A DNA stretch of 64,000 nt from Rhizobium johnstonii 3841 (lineage in GTDB: Bacteria; Pseudomonadota; Alphaproteobacteria; Rhizobiales; Rhizobiaceae), in contig NC_008378.1 of the NCBI RefSeq assembly GCF_000009265.1, forward strand, positions 248,001 to 312,000, read 5' to 3'. This document shows, in pieces, positions 25,820 to 33,032 of this stretch. Below the pieces are notes generated by a model. It saw only the letters and a list, made by a program, of their open reading frames with translations. It was not told where the DNA came from and made no database searches. The stretch's first letter is position 1, and every line of letters begins with the position of its first letter. The translations under genes were made by a program, and so were the position numbers.

Positions 25820-26830
25820 TTGGCCAATCTCAAACAGCTCGCGCAATCGCTGGGACTATCGATCACCACGGTGTCGCGTGCGCTCGACGGTTATGCCGAT
25901 GTGTCGGCGGCTACACGCGAAAGAGTTCGTGATGCTGCCGACAAGGTCGGCTACCGGCCGAATGCGTCCGCCCGCCGCCTGCGCAGGCAGCGCGCCGAGC
26001 TGGTCGCCGTCACGCTGCCGAGCGATCCCGGCCATATCGGCCCTCCGCATTTCCTCGATATGCTGTCCGGCTGTGCCGAACATCTTGCCGCTGCCGGCCT
26101 CAATCTGGTGATTGCACCGGTGCCGCGCGGCGAGAGCGAACTCGACATCTGCCGCCGCTTCGTCGATGGCCGCCGCGTCGACGCCATGCTTCTCGTCCGC
26201 ACCAAACGGAAGGACGAGCGCGTCGAATTTCTGCAATCGCGCGGCATTCCCTTCGTCACCAACGGCCGCACGGAAAGCCTGCTGCCCCATCCCTATATCG
26301 ACGGCGACGGTTTTGCCGGCTTCCGGGCCGCGACGCTGCGCTTCCATGCTGCCGGCCACCGCCGTATCGGCCACATCGCCGGCCCGCAGGAATATTATTT
26401 CGCACATGACCGCTGCCGTGGCTGGCGGGCGGCGATGGAGGAATGCGGCCTTGCCACCGACCTCTGCGCCGAAGGCGCGCCGTTGGAACAGGGCGGTTAT
26501 CTCGCCGCACTCGAACTTCTGCGCCAACCCTCGCGTCCGACCGCACTCGTTTGCGCCACCGACGAAATGGCGATCGGAGCGCTCCGGGCGCTGCGCGAGG
26601 TCGATGGCGGCAACCAGATCAGCATTGTCGGCCATGACGACCTAGCGATGGGCGCCTTCACAAGCCCGCCGCTGTCCACCATGCGCATGACCGGCGAAAA
26701 CCTCGGCGCGAGCTTCGCCTCGCTGCTGCTGCGCGCAATTGCAGGCGAACCCGCCGAAGAACTCCAGGAGCTTCACGCGATCGAATTCGTCGATCGCGAC
26801 AGCCATCGCCATCCCGCCAAGGCGGCATAG
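25820..26830 (+). CDS. LacI family transcriptional regulator
   Basis: 336 residues starting at a TTG codon with GGGAGGAAG six bases upstream; the first residues ANLKQLAQSLGLS are exactly where a LacI HTH should begin. Helix-turn-helix ITTVSRALDGYADVS, hinge RPNASARRLRRQ, then a periplasmic-binding-protein-like sensor (VTNGRTESLLPHPYIDGD, RRIGHIAGPQE, ALVCATDEMAIGALRAL, SIVGHDDLAMGAF). It should repress the importer and hydrolase genes that follow by 42 bp. The cognate operators are the two palindromes upstream. Confidence 0.95.
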   Translation: MANLKQLAQSLGLSITTVSRALDGYADVSAATRERVRDAADKVGYRPNASARRLRRQRAELVAVTLPSDPGHIGPPHFLDMLSGCAEHLAAAGLNLVIAPVPRGESELDICRRFVDGRRVDAMLLVRTKRKDERVEFLQSRGIPFVTNGRTESLLPHPYIDGDGFAGFRAATLRFHAAGHRRIGHIAGPQEYYFAHDRCRGWRAAMEECGLATDLCAEGAPLEQGGYLAALELLRQPSRPTALVCATDEMAIGALRALREVDGGNQISIVGHDDLAMGAFTSPPLSTMRMTGENLGASFASLLLRAIAGEPAEELQELHAIEFVDRDSHRHPAKAA

Positions 26831-26872
26831 ACAGCCGTGCATCTCAAACAAAGAACAATGAAGGAGGAGAAG

Positions 26873-28147
26873 ATGAAACATATCATGTCATTTGGAATTC
26901 TGGCTTCCACCGTGCTGGCCTTCGCCTCGCCGGTGCTGGCCCAGACAGTTTTCGTATCCACCCAGCTTCGTCCGATCGAGGAGGCGACCGTCGTTCGCGA
27001 GGAACTCCTGAAGGACGTCGGCTCGGTTGACTACGTGGTTGAGGAACCACCGCAGTTTGCGGTGCGTATGGAAGCCGAGCGCCAGGCCGGCAAGCACACC
27101 GTCAGCCTCGTCGGCGCGCTGCATGGCGAGCTTTCGCCACTCGCCGACAAGGACACGCTTGAGCCGCTCGACGATCTCGCCAAGAAGCTGGCGGCAGGCG
27201 GCATGCCGCAGTCGCTGCTCGACCTCGGCAAGCTCGGTAAGTCGACCCAGCAGTACATCCCGTGGATGCAGGCGACCTATGTGATGGCCGCCAAGAAGGA
27301 AGCCCTGCAATACCTGCCTGCCGGCGCCGACGTGAACGCGCTGAACTACGATCAGCTGATCGAGTGGGGCAAGAATATGCAGGACGCCACAGGCCAACCG
27401 CAGATCGGCTTCCCGGCCGGCCCGAAGGGCCTGATGGCGCGTTATTTCCAGGGCTATTTCTATCCCTCCTTCACGGGAGGTGTCGTGCGCACCTTCCAGA
27501 GTGCCGATGCCGCCGCCGGCTGGGAGAAGCTAAAGGCGCTGTGGGCCTATGTGACACCGAACTCCACCAATTACGACTTCATGCAGGAGCCGCTGGCTGC
27601 AGGCGAAGTCATGGTCGCCTGGGATCATATCGCCCGTCTGAAGAATGCCATTTCGGCAGCGCCTGACGATTATGTCGTCTTCCCGGCGCCTGCGGGTCCG
27701 AAGGGCCGCGGTTATATGCCGGTCGTTGCCGGTCTCGCCATTCCGAAGGGTGCACCCGACAAGGCCGGCGCCGAAAAGGTCATCGAGCACCTTTCCATGC
27801 CGGAGACGCAGCTCCTGACTGCCTCCAAGGTCGGCTTCTTCCCGACGCTGAACATCAAGCTGCCGCCGGATCTCGATGCCGGCGTCGCCCTGCTCGCCGG
27901 TGCCGTCACCGCCACCCAGGCTTCCAAGGACGCGGTCATCTCGCTGCTCCCGGTCGGCCTCGGCGACAAGGGCGGTGAGTTCAACAAGGTCTACATGGAC
28001 AGTTTCCAGCGCATCGTGCTGCAGAACGAGCCCATTGCAGACGTGCTGAAGGCCCAGGGCGCGACGATGGCCAAGCTGATGACCGACACGAAGGCTGCCT
28101 GCTGGGCGCCGGATGCCAAGAGCGACGGCCCCTGCCCGGTCGAATAA
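26873..28147 (+). CDS. Periplasmic sugar-binding protein of a CUT1 ABC importer
   Basis: 424 residues. ATG 26873 is preceded by AAGGAGGAG. A signal peptide MKHIMSFGILASTVLAFAS is followed by a cleavage site after VLA-QT. The mature protein is of the extracellular solute-binding family 1, with PAGPKGLMARYFQGYFYPSF and AWDHIARLKN as pieces of the ligand-binding lobes. C-terminal cysteines (ACWAPDAKSDGPCPVE) could pair. It begins the transport part of the LacI-controlled operon and is separated from the first permease by a small GC hairpin. Confidence 0.9.
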   Translation: MKHIMSFGILASTVLAFASPVLAQTVFVSTQLRPIEEATVVREELLKDVGSVDYVVEEPPQFAVRMEAERQAGKHTVSLVGALHGELSPLADKDTLEPLDDLAKKLAAGGMPQSLLDLGKLGKSTQQYIPWMQATYVMAAKKEALQYLPAGADVNALNYDQLIEWGKNMQDATGQPQIGFPAGPKGLMARYFQGYFYPSFTGGVVRTFQSADAAAGWEKLKALWAYVTPNSTNYDFMQEPLAAGEVMVAWDHIARLKNAISAAPDDYVVFPAPAGPKGRGYMPVVAGLAIPKGAPDKAGAEKVIEHLSMPETQLLTASKVGFFPTLNIKLPPDLDAGVALLAGAVTATQASKDAVISLLPVGLGDKGGEFNKVYMDSFQRIVLQNEPIADVLKAQGATMAKLMTDTKAACWAPDAKSDGPCPVE

Positions 28148-28164
28148 ATCTGCCCATGAAGCGA

Positions 28165-28181
28165 CCGGGCGAAATGCCCGG
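28165..28181 (+). other. Intercistronic hairpin between binding protein and permease genes
   Basis: CCGGGC-gaaat-GCCCGG is a compact 6-bp GC stem with a five-base loop, 18 bp after the binding-protein stop. It lacks a U-run. Such hairpins commonly protect the upstream message so that the binding protein is made in excess over the membrane subunits. Confidence 0.5.
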
Positions 28182-28219
28182 ACGCTCTTTCAACCCTCTG
28201 CTCGTCGAGGCGGGAGCCG

Positions 28220-29071
28220 ATGACCAATAGCCGACCCTGGATCCCCTATCTGCTGATCCTGCCTTCCGTCGCCTTTCTGGGGCTGTTGTTCGTCGTGCCG
28301 CTGGTGCAGACGATCTGGCTGGCGGTTTCGGACAATGGCGCGCCATCGCTCGCCAATGCCGAGCGCATGGTAACCGACATCAATTTCACCCGCTCGGTGA
28401 AGAACACCTTCCTGCTGACGATCGCGGTCGTGCCGGTGCAGATCGCCCTTGCGCTTGCCATGGGTACGATGGTCGCCAAGATCGGTCGCGGACGCGAGAC
28501 GATCCTGTGGATCTGGACCATTCCGCTCGGCATTTCCGATCTCGCCGCCGGTCTCGTTTGGCTGTCGATCCTGCAGAATACCGGTTATCTGAATTCGCTG
28601 CTCTTCGGCCTCGGCATCATCGGCAGGCAGGCAAGCTGGCTCTCCTACCAGACGCCGGTCGCGCTCTTCTTGGCGATTGCGGTTGCCGAAATCTGGCGCG
28701 GCACGGCCATCGTCATGGTCATCATCGTCGCCGGTCTCAACCAGGTACCGAAGGAGTTCAAGGAGGCTGCTGAAATCTTCGGCGCAGGCCCGTGGACGCG
28801 CTTCTGGCGCATCACCCTGCCGCTGATCCGTCCCGCCCTGCAATCGGCGCTGATCCTGCGCACCGTGCTCGCCTTCGAGGTCTTCGCGGTGGTCTATGCG
28901 CTGGGTGGACGCAACTTCCCGGTTCTCGTCGGCGAGGCCTATAACTGGCAGAACCAGAACCAGAACTATAGCGTCGCTGCTGCCTACGCCGTGCTGATCA
29001 TGATCATCTCGCTTGCCGCCACGCTCATCTATCTCAAAGCCTTGAAGGTCGATCCGGAGCGCCTGCCATGA
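28220..29071 (+). CDS. CUT1 sugar ABC transporter permease, MalF type
   Basis: 283 residues with six predicted helices, the first being LLILPSVAFLGLLFVVPLVQTIW. The EAA loop reads FKEAAEIFGAGPWTRFWRITLPLI. CGGGAG precedes ATG 28220. The stop overlaps the next permease start by 4 bp. It forms the translocation channel with the MalG-type partner and is driven by the ATPase at 29939. Confidence 0.93.
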   Translation: MTNSRPWIPYLLILPSVAFLGLLFVVPLVQTIWLAVSDNGAPSLANAERMVTDINFTRSVKNTFLLTIAVVPVQIALALAMGTMVAKIGRGRETILWIWTIPLGISDLAAGLVWLSILQNTGYLNSLLFGLGIIGRQASWLSYQTPVALFLAIAVAEIWRGTAIVMVIIVAGLNQVPKEFKEAAEIFGAGPWTRFWRITLPLIRPALQSALILRTVLAFEVFAVVYALGGRNFPVLVGEAYNWQNQNQNYSVAAAYAVLIMIISLAATLIYLKALKVDPERLP

Positions 29072-29925
29072 CCACGGATAGCATCAGCACGACCGCGGAC
29101 ACCTCCAACACCGCCGGCTTCGTCTCCTCGCGCCGCTGGCTGCTGTGGAGCGGCATTGCCGCGTTCTGCGCCTGGGTGCTGGTGCCGATCTATCTCGTCG
29201 CACTCGGTGCCCTCGGCGGACGCCAAGGCGTCTATATCTGGCCAAAGACCGGCCTTCCCACGGGCATATCGCTCGAGCCCTTCATTCTCTTCCTGAAGAC
29301 CGAAGGCGTCGTCCAGTCCTTCCTGAATTCGCTGGGCGCGGCAGGCATCACGGTGGCGCTTTCGATCCTGCTCGGCGCACCGGCCGGTTATGCGCTCGCC
29401 CGCTACGATTTCCGCGGCAAGGACAGCTACCGCCTCCTGGTGTTGCTGACCCGCGCCTTCCCGCTGGCAATCCTGGCGCTGCCGCTGACGGTCTCCTTCA
29501 TCCGGCTCGGCCTCTACGATACGATCCTCGGCGTCGGCCTCATCCATACGGTTTTGGCGCTGCCGTTTGCCGCGCTCGTCACCCAGGGCATTTTCCTCGG
29601 CGTGCCCAAGGAGTTGGAGGAAGCCGCCTGGGTATTCGGCTGCACCCGCATCCAGGCCTTCTTCAAGGTGGTGGCACCCTTGGCGCTTCCCGGCATCGTC
29701 GCAACCGCGGTCTTTGCCTTCGTCATCTCATGGAACGAGGTCTTTGCTGCCTCGGTGCTGACGGTGCGCAACCGCACGCTGACCGCCTACCTGCTGACCG
29801 TGCTTTCGGAAAGCCCGATGCACTACCGCTTTGCCGGGGGCCTGATGCTCATCCTTCCCTCGGTTGTCTTCATCTTCGCGGTCAGACGCTACCTCTTCGC
29901 GATCTGGGGCATTTCCTCCAAATAA
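29068..29925 (+). CDS. CUT1 sugar ABC transporter permease, MalG type
   Basis: 285 residues. About 25 polar N-terminal residues precede the first helix (LLWSGIAAFCAWVLVPIYLVAL), and the EAA loop is ELEEAAWVFGCTRIQAFFKVVAP. The rest follows the MalG fold, ending FAVRRYLFAIWGISSK. It starts in the stop of the upstream permease gene (ATGA) and is 13 bp before the ATPase gene. Confidence 0.93.
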   Translation: MTTDSISTTADTSNTAGFVSSRRWLLWSGIAAFCAWVLVPIYLVALGALGGRQGVYIWPKTGLPTGISLEPFILFLKTEGVVQSFLNSLGAAGITVALSILLGAPAGYALARYDFRGKDSYRLLVLLTRAFPLAILALPLTVSFIRLGLYDTILGVGLIHTVLALPFAALVTQGIFLGVPKELEEAAWVFGCTRIQAFFKVVAPLALPGIVATAVFAFVISWNEVFAASVLTVRNRTLTAYLLTVLSESPMHYRFAGGLMLILPSVVFIFAVRRYLFAIWGISSK

Positions 29926-29938
29926 CGGGACCAGAGAT

Positions 29939-30997
29939 ATGGCCAATATTGTCATCGACCGCATCCGCAAGAGCTTCGGAGCCTTCCAGGCTCTGAAAGA
30001 GGTCTCGCTGACGATCAACGACGGCGAATTCGTCTCGCTGCTCGGTCCATCCGGCTGCGGCAAGACCACGCTGCTGCGTATCATCGCCGGCCTCGAGACG
30101 GCTACATCGGGAGATATCCGCATCGGCGACAAGTCGGTGATCGGCCTTGCACCCCGGGATCGCGGCCTTGCGATGGTCTTCCAGAACTACGCCGTCTTTC
30201 CGCATATGACGGTTTACGAGAACGTCGCCTTCGGGCTGCGGATGCAGAAGGTCGACGACGCCAGAGTGAAGGCGCAGGTCGAGAAAGCCGCTGGCCTCCT
30301 GCATATCGAGCAATATCTCGACCGCTACCCGAACAAGCTTTCCGGTGGTCAGCGCCAGCGCGTCGCGGTCGCTCGTGCCCTTGCCGTCGAACCGAAGGTT
30401 CTCCTGATGGACGAGCCGCTTTCGAACCTCGACGCGCTGCTCCGCTTGGAAATGCGCACCGAACTCAAGACCGTGCTGCAATCGGCAGGCACCACGACGA
30501 TCTATGTCACCCACGACCAGACGGAAGCCATGGGCCTTTCCGACCGCATCGCCGTCATGCATGGCGGCGTGGTCGAGCAGGTCGGCCATCCGGTCGAGAT
30601 CTACAATCACCCGGCGACACGTTTCGTCGGCGGTTTCATCGGCAATCCGCCGATGAACTTCATCCAGGTGCCGGTTTCGAACGGCCAGGTGGCGGCCGGT
30701 ACAGAACGGCTTGTGGCGCCGCAGGAATCCGGCGATCAAATCATCCTCGGCCTGCGCGGCGAGGCTGTCGAACTCGCGCCGCTGCCGCAGGGTATCGAAA
30801 TGCGGGTTCGCGTTGCCGAGCCGATGGGCTCGCATCTGCTATTGACCGGATCGATCCACGACCAGCCGGTCCGTGTCATCCTGCCGGCTTCGGAGACCGT
30901 AAAGAGCGGCGAGAGGATCGGCCTGAAGCTCGACCAGAAGCGCATAACTTGGCTTTCGCCCGAAAGCGGCAAGTCCTTTCCGGCCGTTTTGGCCTAA
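29939..30997 (+). CDS. Sugar ABC transporter ATPase, MalK/UgpC type
   Basis: 352 residues from ATG 29939. Walker A GPSGCGKTT, Q-loop VFQNYAVFPH, signature LSGGQRQRV, Walker B LLMDEPLSNLD and H-loop VTHDQTEAMG are intact, followed by the TOBE-type regulatory domain (LGLRGEAVELAPLP). It powers the permeases at 28220 and 29068. It is followed at 19 bp by the glycoside hydrolase gene, so all belong to one transcript. Confidence 0.94.
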   Translation: MANIVIDRIRKSFGAFQALKEVSLTINDGEFVSLLGPSGCGKTTLLRIIAGLETATSGDIRIGDKSVIGLAPRDRGLAMVFQNYAVFPHMTVYENVAFGLRMQKVDDARVKAQVEKAAGLLHIEQYLDRYPNKLSGGQRQRVAVARALAVEPKVLLMDEPLSNLDALLRLEMRTELKTVLQSAGTTTIYVTHDQTEAMGLSDRIAVMHGGVVEQVGHPVEIYNHPATRFVGGFIGNPPMNFIQVPVSNGQVAAGTERLVAPQESGDQIILGLRGEAVELAPLPQGIEMRVRVAEPMGSHLLLTGSIHDQPVRVILPASETVKSGERIGLKLDQKRITWLSPESGKSFPAVLA

Positions 30998-31016
30998 GAA
31001 TACCGGAGCATCCAGA

Positions 31017-32285
31017 ATGAACACGCATATCGACCAGGCGAAGCGCATCCTCGCCGTGAACGATCGCGGCGGCTATACCGTGCCGACCGACCGGCTCTAC
31101 CCCTTCCAATGGAACTGGGATTCCGCCTTCGTCGCCATGGGCTTTGCGCTCTACGATATCGATCGCGCCTATCGCGAGCTGGAGCGGCTGGTCGAGGGCC
31201 AATGGGTGGACGGGATGATCCCGCATATCGTCTTCCACGCGCCGAGCGAAACCTATTTCCCGGGACCGAACGTCTGGCGCACTGAGCAGACGATCCCGAC
31301 CTCCGGCATAACCCAGCCGCCGGTCTTCGCGATCGCGCTGCGCAAGCTGCACGAAGCTGCCGGCAAAGGCGCCGAGGAGCGCATCCTGCCGCTCTACGAG
31401 GCGGCGCTGAAATGGCATCGCTGGTGGTATTCCGCCCGTGATCCCGATGGCACCGGGCTCGTTGCGCTCCTGCATCCGTGGGAAAGCGGCAGCGACAATT
31501 CTCCCGCCTGGGACATCGCGCTCGCCCGCGTGCCAACCGACACCGACACGCCCGTCGTGCGCAAGGATACCGGCCATGTCGATGCCGACATGCGTCCGCG
31601 CGACGAGGATTACCGCCGCTTCATCCATCTCGTCGATACCTATGCCGCCTGCGGCTGGGAGCCGGCTAGGCAATGGGAAAAGGCATCCTTCAAGGTCGCC
31701 GAGGTCCAGACGAGCGCGATCCTGCTCAAGGCGGGCGAAGATCTGGAACACCTCGCCCTCCTGTTCGGGCGGACCGAGGACGCGATCGAGATCGCCGCCT
31801 TCAACAACCGCACCCGCAAGGCGATAATGGCCCAGTGGCGGCCCGAGCTTGCCCGCTTCGTCTCGCGCGACCTGATCTCCGGCGAAGATGTCGAAGCTGC
31901 CACGCAAGCGGGCTTCATCCCCCTCCTCTCGCTGGACCTCGACAAGCAGGTTGCCGACGCCCTGGTCTTCGAAATGAAGGCCTGGTCCAAGGATCTCAAG
32001 GTCGCCTTCCCCACAACCAAACCCGGCATCGCCAGCTGGGAGCCGAAGCGCTACTGGCGCGGCCCCGCCTGGGCGATCATCAACTGGCTGCTGATCGACG
32101 GATTGAATCGCAATGGCCACGCTGATGTCGCCGAAGAACTGAGGCGATCCACCATCGCAGCGATCGAAACGGAAGGTTTCGCCGAATATTTCGACCCGGT
32201 CACCGGCGAAGGCTGCGGCGGCCTCGGCTTTTCCTGGACGGCTGCCGCCTATCTGTGGCTTGAGCGAGGCGCGCTCCCTGCCTGA
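31017..32285 (+). CDS. GH63-type glycoside hydrolase (mannosyl/glucosylglycerate hydrolase-like)
   Basis: 422 residues, (alpha/alpha)6-barrel type. Landmarks are YPFQWNWDSAFVAMG at about 28-42, HPWESGSDNSPAWD at about 153-166 with the candidate general acid Asp, WEPKRYWRGPAWAIINWLL, and EYFDPVTGEGCGGLGFSWTAA near the C-terminus with the candidate general base Glu. Length and motif spacing match the small bacterial GH63 group that includes mannosylglycerate and glucosylglycerate hydrolases (about 415-446 residues). No signal peptide, so it acts on the imported compound in the cytosol. It is the last gene of the LacI-controlled importer operon. Other alpha-glycosides are possible. Confidence 0.8.
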   Translation: MNTHIDQAKRILAVNDRGGYTVPTDRLYPFQWNWDSAFVAMGFALYDIDRAYRELERLVEGQWVDGMIPHIVFHAPSETYFPGPNVWRTEQTIPTSGITQPPVFAIALRKLHEAAGKGAEERILPLYEAALKWHRWWYSARDPDGTGLVALLHPWESGSDNSPAWDIALARVPTDTDTPVVRKDTGHVDADMRPRDEDYRRFIHLVDTYAACGWEPARQWEKASFKVAEVQTSAILLKAGEDLEHLALLFGRTEDAIEIAAFNNRTRKAIMAQWRPELARFVSRDLISGEDVEAATQAGFIPLLSLDLDKQVADALVFEMKAWSKDLKVAFPTTKPGIASWEPKRYWRGPAWAIINWLLIDGLNRNGHADVAEELRRSTIAAIETEGFAEYFDPVTGEGCGGLGFSWTAAAYLWLERGALPA

Positions 32286-32354
32286 GTGTAGAGCCACGCC
32301 CAATTAAGCCGTTTTCTGCGATTGGCTTAACCGCTCCAGGTCGCCTATATGTAA

Positions 32355-32377
32355 AGCGTGTGATTTAATCATACGCT
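32355..32377. promoter_or_regulatory. Operator-like palindrome upstream of parDE
   Basis: AGCGT-G-TGATT-T-AATCA-T-ACGCT is a 23-bp palindrome with one mismatched pair, 32 bp before the antitoxin ATG. ParD-type antitoxins are ribbon-helix-helix proteins that bind such dyads to repress their own operon. A weaker inverted repeat (TTAAGCC/GGCTTAA) upstream at about 32303-32332 may end the preceding transcript. Confidence 0.6.
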
Positions 32378-32409
32378 GTGTTATTGGGAGATAACCGAGG
32401 ACATACACT

Positions 32410-32685
32410 ATGCGTACAACCCAAGCCCTCACCATCACCCTCCCGCTGGAAATGGCGCAGATGGTGAAGGCCAAAGTCAGCTCCGGCGAATATGCGACCG
32501 AGAGCGAAGTCATCCGCGACGGCCTGCGCACCTTGGCCGCCCGCGACGCCGCCGTTGAGAAATGGCTGCGCGACGAGGTCGTGCCCACTTATGACGAGAT
32601 GAAAGCCCACCCCGAGCTCGCCCTCTCCGTCGAGGAAGTCCGCCGGCGGCTCGATGCCCGTATGGCCGCTCACGCCAAGAAATAG
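32410..32685 (+). CDS. ParD-family antitoxin
   Basis: 91 residues. The N-terminal ribbon-helix-helix is readable as ALTITLPLEMAQMVKAKVSSGEYATESEVIRDGLR (a strand, then two helices), followed by a charged C-terminal tail (DEVVPTYDEMKAHPELALSVEEVRRRLD) that in this family wraps the toxin. It precedes the ParE-like gene by 8 bp, the usual antitoxin-first order, and follows a palindrome at 32355-32377. Confidence 0.9.
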   Translation: MRTTQALTITLPLEMAQMVKAKVSSGEYATESEVIRDGLRTLAARDAAVEKWLRDEVVPTYDEMKAHPELALSVEEVRRRLDARMAAHAKK

Positions 32686-32693
32686 CGCAGGGC

Positions 32694-32990
32694 ATGAACT
32701 ACAACGTCATTTTTGCGCCAAAGGCGAGCGACGACCTCGAAAACCTGCTGGTGTACCTGATAGACGAGGCCGGGCCCGAGACGGCTCGCAACCACGTCGG
32801 TAAGATTGTGGATTACTGCCTCAGCTTTGAGACGCTTCCCGAGCGAGGCGCCGTTCGTGACGACCTGCGGCCGGGACTGCGCGTCGTTGGGTATCGCGGC
32901 AAGGCAAGCATCGCGTTTGTGGTGGAAGAGAACATCGTATCTATCCCGCGTGTTTTTCCATCGCGGCCAAGACGTCCGCTTCGACGATAA
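32694..32990 (+). CDS. ParE-family toxin with an altered, probably frameshifted C-terminus
   Basis: 98 residues. The fold runs from YNVIFAPKASDDLENLLVYL through LPERGAVRDDLRPGLRVVGYRGKASIAFVVEENIVSIPRVF, typical of RelE/ParE toxins of DNA gyrase. After RVF the protein reads PSRPRRPLRR, foreign to the family. If one T is removed from the run of five T at 32953-32957, the frame continues RVFHRGQDVRFDDN and stops at 32994, which is the expected ParE ending. So either a +1 mutation has changed the toxin's C-terminus or the base call is wrong. ParE C-termini matter for toxicity, so the toxin may be weakened. Confidence 0.85.
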   Translation: MNYNVIFAPKASDDLENLLVYLIDEAGPETARNHVGKIVDYCLSFETLPERGAVRDDLRPGLRVVGYRGKASIAFVVEENIVSIPRVFPSRPRRPLRR

Positions 32991-33032
32991 TTAGCAAACG
33001 ACTTCATCCAGACGACAGATCGACTGCTCGCC

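Noticed and set aside
30876..32303. Open minus-strand frame of 475 codons opposite the GH63 gene
   Set aside because: Complement of a clear hydrolase gene; no ribosome site and no recognisable domain.
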